This document shows positions 1 to 8,566 of a stretch of 32,980 nt of DNA, piece after piece. Position numbers and translations under genes: made by a program. The first letter of the stretch is position 1, and each line of letters starts with the position of its first letter. The notes below the pieces were generated by a model, which was given only the letters and a program-made list of their open reading frames with translations, did not search any database and was not told the DNA's origin. Source of the stretch: Planctomycetota bacterium (lineage in GTDB: Bacteria; Planctomycetota; UBA1135; GCA-002686595); contig JARGPD010000010.1 in assembly GCA_029212845.1 (NCBI GenBank), positions 1 through 32,980 of the forward strand, read 5' to 3'.

Positions 1-84
1 CCCCTAGCCCGCCGGCACTACTACATGCTCCGCGAGGTCCCCGGCTTCTGGGTCTACTGGCTGCGCCGCGCCACGGGCAAGTGA
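1..84 (+). CDS. C-terminal fragment of a CDS truncated by the window edge (...RRHYYMLREVPGFWVYWLRRATGK*), function unknown
   Basis: Open frame 1 from window start to TGA at 82-84. Confidence 0.5.
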   Translation, partial: PLARRHYYMLREVPGFWVYWLRRATGK

Positions 85-153
85 CCGACAGGCTGGCCGG
101 CGGATGGTCGTCCATGGCCATTGGCCGGCCCCGACCCCAGGCGACGAGCGTGC

Positions 154-477
154 CTAGTCCTCGAGCGTGACGGCTGTGCCGTAGACGAGCACTTCGGCGG
201 CGCCGGCGGCGATCTCGGTGCCGCAGAAGCGCAGGGCTACGACGGCGTCGGCGCCCATCTCGCGGGCCTCGTCGGCCAGGCGGTCGAGGGCCTGCTCGCG
301 GGCTTCGGCCAGCAGCTTGGTGTACTCGTCCAGCTCTCCGCCGACGATGCCCTTGAAGAAGGCGCCGATGTCCCTTCCGAAGTGGCGGGAGCGGACGCTC
401 GAGCCACGGACCAGGCCGAGGGCCTTGCCGATGCGCCGGCCGGGGACGTCGTCGGTGGTGAAGAGGAGCTGCTTCAT
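154..477 (-). CDS. YbjQ-family (UPF0145, putative heavy-metal-binding) protein
   Basis: 107 aa MKQLLFTTDDVPGRRIGKALGLVRGSSVRSRHFGRDIGAFFKGIVGGELDEYTKLLAEAR...; typical YbjQ pattern; ATGA overlap with upstream gene. Confidence 0.85.
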   Translation of the reverse strand: MKQLLFTTDDVPGRRIGKALGLVRGSSVRSRHFGRDIGAFFKGIVGGELDEYTKLLAEAREQALDRLADEAREMGADAVVALRFCGTEIAAGAAEVLVYGTAVTLED

Positions 478-911
478 CGCTTGACCGCGGTGTAGGGGTC
501 GAAGGGGCGGCTGCGCCAGCGGCGGCGAGCGACGGTGAGGAAGACGAGCGTGAGCCCGCCGAGGAAGAGGCTGACCACCAGCTTCTGCCAGAGGTCGATG
601 CGGGCGTCCCAGAAGCCGACGAGCGCAATCGCAAGCAGGCCGATGGCCCCGGCAACCGTCGCGACCCAACCGAGGGTCACGCCGGCGCTCTGCAGGGGCT
701 CGGCCTCGATGCGCTGCCATGCGAGCTCGATCGGCTCGGGAGGCGCTGCGGTCCTGGCCATCAGGTCGAGGCGCTGCAGGGCGGTCACCTCGCGGGCGAG
801 CTCGGGCTCGGCCGCTAGGCGCAGGGCGAACTCGCGGCGTGACTCGTCGTCGAGCTGGTCGTCGACAAAGGCCATGCAGAGGAGCTCATCGCGGGTCGGG
901 TGCGCGGTCAT
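474..911 (-). CDS. Anti-sigma-factor-like membrane protein
   Basis: 145 aa; N-terminal ASD-like helical region, two predicted TM segments; directly downstream of an ECF sigma factor. Confidence 0.6.
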   Translation of the reverse strand: MTAHPTRDELLCMAFVDDQLDDESRREFALRLAAEPELAREVTALQRLDLMARTAAPPEPIELAWQRIEAEPLQSAGVTLGWVATVAGAIGLLAIALVGFWDARIDLWQKLVVSLFLGGLTLVFLTVARRRWRSRPFDPYTAVKR

Positions 912-913
912 CT

Positions 914-1588
914 CTATTCGGCCTCCTGTTCGGTGGAGGCATAGTCCGAGAGGGCGCCGTCGAGGTGCGGCTCGAGCAGGTCGCGCAGGCGTCGGCGGGC
1001 GTGGAAGAGGCGCGACATGACCGTGCCTTCAGGGATGTCGAGGGCGTGGGCGATCGCGCGGTAGGAGAGGTCCTGGAACTGGCGCAGCACCAGGATCTCG
1101 CGGTCGCGGGCGGAGAGCCGGTTCATCGCCTCCCAGAAGAGCGTGGTGGTCTCCTCCTGCTCGGGCCCATGGGACGGCAGCGGGCTGTCGTCGACGAGGT
1201 CCCAGTCGGCCTGCGTGCCGTCGTCGTCCTTGCCCGCGCTGAGGCTGCTCTTCTTGATGCGGCCCTGCTTGCGCAGGAAGCTGAAGCAGGTGTTGCGCAG
1301 GATGCGGTGGAACCAGGGCAGGAACGGTGCGTCGTCGCGGTAGGTGCCGCGCGCCTTCCAGGTCTTGAGGAAGGCCTCCTGGCACAGGTCGCGGGCATCC
1401 TCGGGCGAGCCGACCAGTCCCTGGGCTACGCGCTGGGCGCGGTCGCCCACCGAGCGCACGAGGCGCGTGAAGGCGTCCTCGTCGCCCGCCTTCGAGGCGA
1501 GCATCAGCTGGGTGGCACGGTTCTCCATCGAGTCCCCGTACTCCGCCCCGGCTTCCCTCTTCAGGGGAATGTCGTTCGAATCCTTCAT
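914..1588 (-). CDS. RNA polymerase sigma-70 factor, ECF type
   Basis: Region 2 (DLCQEAFLKTWKARGTYRDDAPFLPWFHRILRNTCFSFLRKQ) and region 4 (LSARDREILVLRQFQDLSYRAIAHALDIPEGTVMSRLFHARRRLRDLL); ATG at 1586-1588 overlaps lpxB stop. Confidence 0.93.
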   Translation of the reverse strand: MKDSNDIPLKREAGAEYGDSMENRATQLMLASKAGDEDAFTRLVRSVGDRAQRVAQGLVGSPEDARDLCQEAFLKTWKARGTYRDDAPFLPWFHRILRNTCFSFLRKQGRIKKSSLSAGKDDDGTQADWDLVDDSPLPSHGPEQEETTTLFWEAMNRLSARDREILVLRQFQDLSYRAIAHALDIPEGTVMSRLFHARRRLRDLLEPHLDGALSDYASTEQEAE

Positions 1589-3012
1589 GGTCGGCCTGGA
1601 TTCTCGCCGACGGAGCCGCCGCTGGATAGCCCCGGGAGCAGCTCCAGGGAGGCCCGGGCGGCCCGGCGGACGGCACCGGCGGTCCCGAGGCGGCGTGCGG
1701 CCCGCTCCTGGCCAGCTAGGTTCTTCGCCCGCCAGGCGGCGTCGCCGAGGGCGCTGGCGAGGGCGGCGGTGACCTCGGCGGTGGGGCCCTCGCCGTGGAA
1801 GCCGAACTCGGGATGCACCTCTTCGTTGGCCAGGAGGTTGACCGACGTGAACCATGGGCAGGTCAGGATGTGGTCGCGCATCCAGCCCTGGCGGCTGTTC
1901 TTGAGGCGGTAGAGGACGACCGTCGGCAGGCGGTGGGGCAGGAGGTCGAGCACGACCGTGCCCGAGACCGTGAGCGCGGCGGCGGCGCGGCTGAGCTCCT
2001 GGTGCAGGGGGCCCTTGGCTAGCTCGACGCGCGCGGGGCTAGCGGCGAGCAGCTGCACGAACAGGGGGTCGAGGTCGCGCCGCGAGTGGGGCAGGAAGAC
2101 CTCGAGGTTCGCGTGGGCGGGCATGGCTTGCAGCTCGGCGACGCGGTCGAGCATCCAGGGCAGGTTGCGGCCCACGACGCCGGCGCGGCTGCCGGGCAGG
2201 ATCGCGAGGGGGCCCTTCGGCGCGGGCAAGGACTGGTCGCGCTGGGACTCGCGCGCGTGGCCGTCGGCGTCGAGGGCCTCGAGCTCGTCGAGCAACGGGT
2301 GCCCGACGTAGGCTGCGGGTACGCCGTGGCGTCCGTACCAGGCCGGCTCGAAGGGCAGGATCGACAGCCCGAGGTCGACGACCTTGCGGTAGCCCTTCAC
2401 CCGCCAAGGCGCCCAGCCCCAGTACTGCGGCGTGACGAAGTGCGCGACCTTGGGGGCCCGGGCGCCCGCTCCGCGCACGAGCCGCGCGAGGGGCACGTGC
2501 AGGGCCGGCGAGTCCACGGGCAGGAACAGGTCGGGCTGCCAGTCGCGGGCGCAGGCGGTCGCGTCACGCAGGAGACCGAGGTAGAAGGGCAGGGTCTTGA
2601 GCACGCCGTCGAAGCCCATCGCCGCGCGGGAGCCGGGGTCGCCGATCGAGGTCATGCCGCGCTCGACGAGGGCGGCGCCGCCGAGTCCGCGGAGGTCGGG
2701 CTCGGGCAGGCCCGCTCGGTGGGCCTCCCGCTTCAGGGCATCGATCAGGTTGGCGGCGTGGATCTCGCCGGAGTGCTCGGCGGCCGAGATCAGGATGCGC
2801 AGGGGGCGCTGGGCGAGCTCGCCGGTGGCAACCAGCGGGGGCAGGTGGTCGGGATCGGCGAGGGGCGGCGGCCCGAGGGCCAGGACCTCACGCACTACGG
2901 CCTCATTGGCCTCGCGCTTGGCGAGGTAGCCCATGAGCCGGGGCGGGATCAGGGCCAGACCGCCGAGGGCACGGGCGAACTCCAGGGCGACGTCGAGGCT
3001 GGGAGAGGACAT
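1585..3012 (-). CDS. lpxB: Lipid-A-disaccharide synthase
   Basis: 475 aa; ISAAEHSGEIHAANLI, LRGLGG, AMGFDGVL, PVDSPALHVPLARL, VTPQYWGWAPWR, YVGHPLLDE, LAILPGSRAGVVGRNLPWML motifs of LpxB. Confidence 0.92.
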   Translation of the reverse strand: MSSPSLDVALEFARALGGLALIPPRLMGYLAKREANEAVVREVLALGPPPLADPDHLPPLVATGELAQRPLRILISAAEHSGEIHAANLIDALKREAHRAGLPEPDLRGLGGAALVERGMTSIGDPGSRAAMGFDGVLKTLPFYLGLLRDATACARDWQPDLFLPVDSPALHVPLARLVRGAGARAPKVAHFVTPQYWGWAPWRVKGYRKVVDLGLSILPFEPAWYGRHGVPAAYVGHPLLDELEALDADGHARESQRDQSLPAPKGPLAILPGSRAGVVGRNLPWMLDRVAELQAMPAHANLEVFLPHSRRDLDPLFVQLLAASPARVELAKGPLHQELSRAAAALTVSGTVVLDLLPHRLPTVVLYRLKNSRQGWMRDHILTCPWFTSVNLLANEEVHPEFGFHGEGPTAEVTAALASALGDAAWRAKNLAGQERAARRLGTAGAVRRAARASLELLPGLSSGGSVGENPGRP

Positions 3013-3153
3013 GGCGATCGGCGGAGCCTACCGCGCGGTGGACGGCGGAAGAAGGGCAGGCGCCACAGGAATGGGGCGCTTGGGCCATGGGGTGCCCGCC
3101 CGGGGCCCCGGGACGAGCGCTCCTCGAGGCACACGGTTCGTGCCCCCGGTCGC

Positions 3154-3169
3154 TACACTCGGTCCCATG
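3154..3169 (+). promoter_or_regulatory. Putative -10 box TACACT 7 nt before ATG (candidate leaderless promoter)
   Basis: cgcTACACTcggtcccATG; same layout at 5379, 15121 and 28404. Confidence 0.45.
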
Positions 3170-3862
3170 TTGCGGCTCGTCGGCTTCTTCGCCTTGGTGA
3201 TCGTCCTGCACGGGCTCCTGCTCCACGTCCCCGTGGTCGGACCCTTGCTGGCGAGCATCGGCTTCTTCGGCTACTGGGCCGTCGCGATCCTGGCCTCGGT
3301 GCTGGCGTCGCGGGCGGCGAACAAGCTGGTCGAGTGGCGCGCCTTCGAGCGCCGCGTGCGCGATCTTGGCGCCGTGGACACGCCCCACAACCGGGGCAAG
3401 CTCGGGCTCCTGCAGGTTGCCGTCGGGCGCTACCGGGCTGCCGAGCCGAACCTCCAGGCGGCCTTCGATGCCCAGCCTGACGTGCCCGACTGGGCGCTCG
3501 GGCTCGGCCGCGTGAAGGCCGCGCTCGGCGACCAGCAGGCCGCCGGCTCGTACTTCGCGCGGGTCGTCTTCGAGGACGCCCAGTTCGGCTATGGCGAGGC
3601 CTTCCTGGGCCTGGCCGACGCGGCCTTGGCCTTGGGCCGCGCCGACGACGCTCTGCGCGCGCTCGAGGACCATGACCTGCGGCACGGCCCGAACCCGCGC
3701 AGCGCCTACCAGCGCGGCCAGTGCCTGCGCGCGCTCGGGCGCAAGGACGAGGCGCGCGAGGCCTTCGGCCAGGTCTTCCGCCTGCGCTCCGAGCTGCCCG
3801 CCTTCCAGCGCAAGGGCTACGCGGGGCTGCTGCTGAAGGCGCAGCTGGCGCGCTTGACCTGA
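3167..3862 (+). CDS. Membrane-anchored TPR-repeat protein
   Basis: 231 aa; N-terminal hydrophobic segments, then TPR-like repeats (GLGRVKAALGDQQAAGSYFARVV, GLADAALALGRADDALRALE, GQCLRALGRKDEAREAFGQVF). Confidence 0.75.
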   Translation: MLRLVGFFALVIVLHGLLLHVPVVGPLLASIGFFGYWAVAILASVLASRAANKLVEWRAFERRVRDLGAVDTPHNRGKLGLLQVAVGRYRAAEPNLQAAFDAQPDVPDWALGLGRVKAALGDQQAAGSYFARVVFEDAQFGYGEAFLGLADAALALGRADDALRALEDHDLRHGPNPRSAYQRGQCLRALGRKDEAREAFGQVFRLRSELPAFQRKGYAGLLLKAQLARLT

Positions 3863-4653
3863 TGGGACTCGAAGACTTGCCTGCGCACGAGCAGCCCCCG
3901 GCACTCGAACCTCCGAGCTTCGTCTTGGTCGAGGTGCTCAAGGCCGACGACCTCGGCCGGATCGAGCTCGGTCGCCTCGGTGTCCGAACCCACGCTGGTC
4001 AAGCCGGTGGCCTCGGCGATCCCGAGCACGGCGGCCCCGGCGGGCAGCTGGTGATCCGACGGCTTGCGGCGCGCGGTCCCTTGGGCTTCTTCGCGCGCGC
4101 GCTCCTGCGCCGCGAGGCGCGTGCGCTCGACCTGCTCGACGGGGTCGCGGGGGTCGTGCCGCTGCTCGGTCGCACGGGCTCGCGCGAGCTGCTGCGCGGC
4201 TACGCTCCGGGCGTGCCCCTGCACCGGACGGAGCGTCTGCCCGAGGACTTCTTCGAGCAGCTCGCGGAGCTAGTCCGTGACCTGCACGCGCGCGGGGTCG
4301 CACACAACGACCTGCACAAGGAGCCCAACGTGCTGGTGGGCGAGGACGGGCGGCCGGTGCTGGTCGACTTCCAGCTCGCGAGCGTTCACCGGCGCGGCTC
4401 GCGCCGGCTGGCGCGGCGCGCGGCGGAGGACCTGCGGCATGTGGCCAAGCACGCGGCGCGCTACCTGGATCGGGACTCGGGCCGGCGCTCCAGCCGGGCC
4501 GAGCGGGGGCTCGTGTCGCGGGTGTGGATGGCGACGGGGAAGAAGCTCTACAACGTGGTCACGCGGCGGCTCCTGCACCGCCCGGATGCCGAGGGGCGCC
4601 GCCCCCGCGGCGGCCCCTGGCCCAAGTGGCAGCCGCCTGTCGGCCCAAGGTGA
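3862..4653 (+). CDS. RIO/WaaP-like (LPS kinase-type) protein kinase fold protein
   Basis: 263 aa; catalytic loop HNDLHKEPN and VDFQLA; ATGA overlap with upstream TPR gene. Confidence 0.7.
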   Translation: MGLEDLPAHEQPPALEPPSFVLVEVLKADDLGRIELGRLGVRTHAGQAGGLGDPEHGGPGGQLVIRRLAARGPLGFFARALLRREARALDLLDGVAGVVPLLGRTGSRELLRGYAPGVPLHRTERLPEDFFEQLAELVRDLHARGVAHNDLHKEPNVLVGEDGRPVLVDFQLASVHRRGSRRLARRAAEDLRHVAKHAARYLDRDSGRRSSRAERGLVSRVWMATGKKLYNVVTRRLLHRPDAEGRRPRGGPWPKWQPPVGPR

Positions 4654-4683
4654 AGGGACGCCGGGCGGTACTCGCGGCCGGAG

Positions 4684-5247
4684 CTAGAGTCCCAGGAAGT
4701 TGGCGAGCAAGGCTGGGCCCTGGTCGCAGAGGATCGACTCGGGGTGGAACTGCACGCTGACATGGGGGTGTGCGCGGTGCCGTAGGGCCAGGACCTCGCC
4801 CAGGGGGGAGCGGGCCGTGACCTCGAGCTCGGGCGGCAGGCCGTCCTCGACCACGCACAGGCTGTGGTAGCGGCCGGCTTCGAAGGGGCTGGGCAGGCCG
4901 CGGAAGATCCCGGCGTCGTGGTGGAGAACCTCGACCGGTCGCCCATGGGCCAGCTCGGGCGAGCCTCCGATCGTGGCGCCCGCGGCCAGGGCCAGGGCCT
5001 GGTGCCCCAGGCAGACCCCCAGCATCGGGGTCCCAGGGAAGGCGGCGAACAGGGCCTGGGACAGGGTCGCATCGCGCGGGTGGCCGGGCCCAGGCCCGAC
5101 GACGATGCGCTCGGGCGCCAGCTCTTGGAAGTCGGCCAGGGTCGCGGTCGCGCGCTCTAGGACGCGCACCTCTTGGCCGAGGCCGGCGAGGGCCTGGACC
5201 AGGTTCCAGGTGAACGAGTCGCGGTTGTCGAGCAGGGCCAGGGCCAT
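4684..5247 (-). CDS. Class I glutamine amidotransferase, anthranilate/aminodeoxychorismate synthase component II
   Basis: 187 aa; LLDNRDSFTWNLVQ, VVGPGPGHPRDA, GVCLGHQALA, SVQFHPESI motifs (TrpG/PabA). Confidence 0.9.
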   Translation of the reverse strand: MALALLDNRDSFTWNLVQALAGLGQEVRVLERATATLADFQELAPERIVVGPGPGHPRDATLSQALFAAFPGTPMLGVCLGHQALALAAGATIGGSPELAHGRPVEVLHHDAGIFRGLPSPFEAGRYHSLCVVEDGLPPELEVTARSPLGEVLALRHRAHPHVSVQFHPESILCDQGPALLANFLGL

Positions 5248-5378
5248 GGCCAGATTGGAGCCGGGTTGCGGCTCCGGGACCAGGGCAAACCGGCCGACCC
5301 GGGGCAACCTTGGAACCCGCCTCGAAACCATGGGCAAGCGAGGGCAACACGGAGCGTGATTCGAGGCCCCCCCAGGCG

Positions 5379-5393
5379 TATGGTGCCCCCATG
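5379..5393 (+). promoter_or_regulatory. Putative -10 box TATGGT 6 nt before ATG (candidate leaderless promoter)
   Basis: ggcgTATGGTgcccccATG. Confidence 0.4.
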
Positions 5394-6770
5394 GATCGCG
5401 AGACCATGGACATCGTGATCATTGGCTCGGGCGAGGTGGGTCACCACCTCGCGGATGTGCTCTCCAAGGGCCAGCACCGGGTCAGTGTGATCGACAAGGA
5501 TCCCGAGCGGATTCGTGAGCTGCAGGAGTCCCTCGACGTGCAGGCGGTGCCTGGCGACGCCACCGTCGCCGAGGCCTTGACCCTCGCAGGCGTGCCGAAG
5601 GCCGACATCGTCGTGGCCGCCACGGACAACGACCTGGTCAACATGATGGCCTGCATCCTGTCCAAGAAGCTGGGCGCCAAGCGCGTGATCCTGCGCATCA
5701 AGGACACGGCGCGGGTCGACGGCTTCCGCTTCTTCTACAAGGGGGCGCTCGGCTACGACGTGCTCTTCTCGACCGAGGAGCTGGCTGCCGAGGCCGTGCT
5801 GCGCACGGTCGCGACCAACCACGCCCTCGAGGTCGAGACCTTCGCCGGCGGCCAGGTGCAGCTGCGCCGGCTGCGGGTCGGCCCTGACAGCGAGCTGCTC
5901 GGCCGCCCGCTGAGCACCCTGCGCCTGCCCGCGGGCGTGATGCTGGTGGCGACGATCCGCAAGAACGTCGTCGCGGTGCCGGGCGGCAGCTTCGTGCTGG
6001 AGTCCAGCGACCACGTCTACGTCGTTGGCAAGCGCGACAACCTGGACGAGTTCGAGGCCCTGGCCGGCGAGCCGGTCAAGGTCCGCCGCAAGGTGGTGAT
6101 CGTCGGCGGCGGTTCGGTGGGCGTCACCATCGCCGAGCGCCTCGACGAGCTGCCGGGCATCTCCGTGCGGCTGTTCGAGCGCGACCCCGCGCGCGCCGAG
6201 AAGGTCGCCAAGCGCCTCTCCAGCCGCGTGCTCGTGCTGCAGGGCGACGCGACGGACCTTGACTTCCTGCTCGAGGAGCAGGTCGGTGAGGTGGAGGTCT
6301 TCATCGCCGCGACCAAGCGCGACGAGGACAACCTCATCGCCTGCCAGCTGGCCAAGAGCCAGGGCGTCGAGCGGACCGTGGCGCTGGTCAACAAGCGCTC
6401 GTACCGCAACGTCTACAACCTGATGAACATCGACGTGGCGGTCTCGCCACGGCTGCAGTGCGCCCAGCGCATCCTGCGCTTCGTGCGCTCGGGCTCGGTC
6501 TCGTCGATCGCGGTGATCGCCGACGGTCGCGCCGAGGTGCTCGAGCTCGAGGCGCACTTCGCTGGCGGCAAGAAGCAGCGCCGGGTCAAGAACCTCGGCC
6601 TGCCGGACGGCGCCAAGATCGGCGCGGTCGTGCGCACCGAGGACGTCTTCATCCCCAACGGCGAGAGCGTGATCGAGGACGGCGACCAGGTGATCCTGTT
6701 CAGCCTGCCCGAGGACATCCGCGAGGTCGAGCGCATCTTCCTGCAGGCCGACGCCCACGTCGCCGAATGA
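5391..6770 (+). CDS. trkA: Trk system potassium uptake protein TrkA
   Basis: Two Rossmann RCK_N modules (MDIVIIGSGEVGHHLADVLS..., KVVIVGGGSVGVTIAERL...) and RCK_C regions; start may be 5391 or 5406. Confidence 0.93.
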   Translation: MDRETMDIVIIGSGEVGHHLADVLSKGQHRVSVIDKDPERIRELQESLDVQAVPGDATVAEALTLAGVPKADIVVAATDNDLVNMMACILSKKLGAKRVILRIKDTARVDGFRFFYKGALGYDVLFSTEELAAEAVLRTVATNHALEVETFAGGQVQLRRLRVGPDSELLGRPLSTLRLPAGVMLVATIRKNVVAVPGGSFVLESSDHVYVVGKRDNLDEFEALAGEPVKVRRKVVIVGGGSVGVTIAERLDELPGISVRLFERDPARAEKVAKRLSSRVLVLQGDATDLDFLLEEQVGEVEVFIAATKRDEDNLIACQLAKSQGVERTVALVNKRSYRNVYNLMNIDVAVSPRLQCAQRILRFVRSGSVSSIAVIADGRAEVLELEAHFAGGKKQRRVKNLGLPDGAKIGAVVRTEDVFIPNGESVIEDGDQVILFSLPEDIREVERIFLQADAHVAE

Positions 6771-8533
6771 ACCTGCACGCGGTCCTGCACCTGCTCGGAA
6801 AGGTGCTCCTGCTGTTGGCCGTGTTCCTCCTGGTTCCGGCCGGGGTCGCGCTGGTGTGGGCCGAGCACGAGTCCTGGGCCGCCTGCCTGCGCTCGTCCCT
6901 GGTCGCCGGCGTCCTCGGCATCGGCCTGGTGCACCTGGTCTCGCGCCAGGACCTCGATCAGACCTCGGGCCGCATCCCCGGGGTGCTGGCCTTGGCGCGC
7001 AACCGCCGCATCCTGGCGGTGACCGGCGTGCTGGCGCTCTTCCTGCTGCTGGTGCCTTGGGCCGTCAGCGACGCGGTCAGGCGCTTGGTGAGTCTCTTGC
7101 CCGAGCTAGGCTCGCTCACCCCCGAGGGCCTGCTGGTCGTGCTCGAGGCGCTGGTGCTGCTGCTGCTCGGTGCGGGCCTCGTGCACCAGCTGCGGCATGA
7201 CCGGCGCCGCGACGAGCTGGGCCAGAAGGAGTTCTACCGGCGCGAAGGCCTGGCCGTGGTGGGGCTGGCCTGGACCGTGGCGGGCCTGATCGGCGCCCTG
7301 CCGTTCCTGTTCTCCGGAGCCATCCCGGGCTTCATCGACGCCTTCTTCGAGTCGGTCTCCGGCTTCACGACCACCGGCTCGACGATCCTCTCGGCCGAGG
7401 GCATCGACGGCCTGTCCCGCTCGATCGCCTTCTGGCGCTCGTTCACCCATTGGCTCGGCGGCATCGGCATCGTGCTGGTGTTCGTCGTGCTGTTCCCCGC
7501 CGGCGGCCGCAGCCTGTTCCGCTCCGAGGTGCCCGGCGTCTCGCGCGAGGCCGTGCGCCAGCGCGTGCGCGACAGCGGCATGGGCCTCTTGCGCGTGTAC
7601 ATCAGCCTGACCGTGCTGCAGATCGTGCTGTACATGGTCGTCGGGCTCGACCTGTACGAGTCGGCCGTGCACGCCTTCGGCACCCTGGCGACGGGTGGCT
7701 TCTCGACCCACTCCGAGAGCATGGCCTACTTCCGCTCGCCGATGGTCGAGGGCGTGACGATCGTGTTCATGTTCCTGGCGGGCATCAACTTCGCGGTCTA
7801 CGACACGACCCTGCGCCTCGGACCCAAGCAAGGCTGGGCGATGGCCTGGCGCTCGAGCGAGGTGCGCCTCTATACCGGCGTGATCGTCGGGTCGGCGGCG
7901 GTGATCGCGCTGGTGCTGTGGTTCTGGGGTGGCTCGAACGGCGCCGTTGGGTCGGAGCTGCCGGACTACTCGCGCCTCAGCACGGCGGTGCGTGACTCCA
8001 GCTTCGTGGTCGTCAGCGTGCAGACCAGCACCGGGTTCGGCACCGCCGACTTCGACCAGTGGCCCGAGTTCACGCGCATGCTCCTGATGGGCCTGGCGTT
8101 CATCGGGGCCTGTGCGGGCTCGACGGGCGGCGGCCTGAAGGTGGTGCGCTTCATGGTGCTCGCCAAGGCCAGCCTGCGCAGCTTTCAGGTCTTCGCACGC
8201 CCGCGGGCCAAGCTGTTCGTGCGCATGAACGGCCAGCCCCTCGACGAGGAGCTCGTCTCGGGCATCATCGGCTACTTCGGCATGTGGTGCTTGATCGCGG
8301 GCGCGGCGACCCTGGCGCTGGCGGCCATGAACATCGACCCCGTCACCGCGACGACCAGCGTGCTAGCGACGCTCAACAACATCGGTCCCGGCCTCAGCAT
8401 GGTCGGCCCGACCGAGTCCTTCGGCTGGATGCCAGATCTCGGCAAGCTGCTCTGCAGCATCCTGATGGTGATCGGCCGGCTCGAGTTCTACGCCGTGGTC
8501 GTGCTCTTCCTGCCCCGCTTCTGGCGCATCTGA
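6767..8533 (+). CDS. trkH: Trk system potassium uptake protein TrkH
   Basis: 588 aa polytopic protein; SVSGFTTTGSTIL, HWLGGIGIVLVFVVLFP, LATGGFSTHSES, VQTSTGFGTADF, GGSTGGG-like ACAGSTGGGLKVVR selectivity loops; ATGA overlap with trkA. Confidence 0.94.
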   Translation: MNLHAVLHLLGKVLLLLAVFLLVPAGVALVWAEHESWAACLRSSLVAGVLGIGLVHLVSRQDLDQTSGRIPGVLALARNRRILAVTGVLALFLLLVPWAVSDAVRRLVSLLPELGSLTPEGLLVVLEALVLLLLGAGLVHQLRHDRRRDELGQKEFYRREGLAVVGLAWTVAGLIGALPFLFSGAIPGFIDAFFESVSGFTTTGSTILSAEGIDGLSRSIAFWRSFTHWLGGIGIVLVFVVLFPAGGRSLFRSEVPGVSREAVRQRVRDSGMGLLRVYISLTVLQIVLYMVVGLDLYESAVHAFGTLATGGFSTHSESMAYFRSPMVEGVTIVFMFLAGINFAVYDTTLRLGPKQGWAMAWRSSEVRLYTGVIVGSAAVIALVLWFWGGSNGAVGSELPDYSRLSTAVRDSSFVVVSVQTSTGFGTADFDQWPEFTRMLLMGLAFIGACAGSTGGGLKVVRFMVLAKASLRSFQVFARPRAKLFVRMNGQPLDEELVSGIIGYFGMWCLIAGAATLALAAMNIDPVTATTSVLATLNNIGPGLSMVGPTESFGWMPDLGKLLCSILMVIGRLEFYAVVVLFLPRFWRI

Positions 8534-8566
8534 GCGACGTGCAAAGGACTTGAGAGGTCCAGCACG

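Noticed and set aside
5157-6758. 533-aa minus-strand ORF opposite trkA
   Set aside because: Antisense shadow; trkA on the plus strand is unambiguous.
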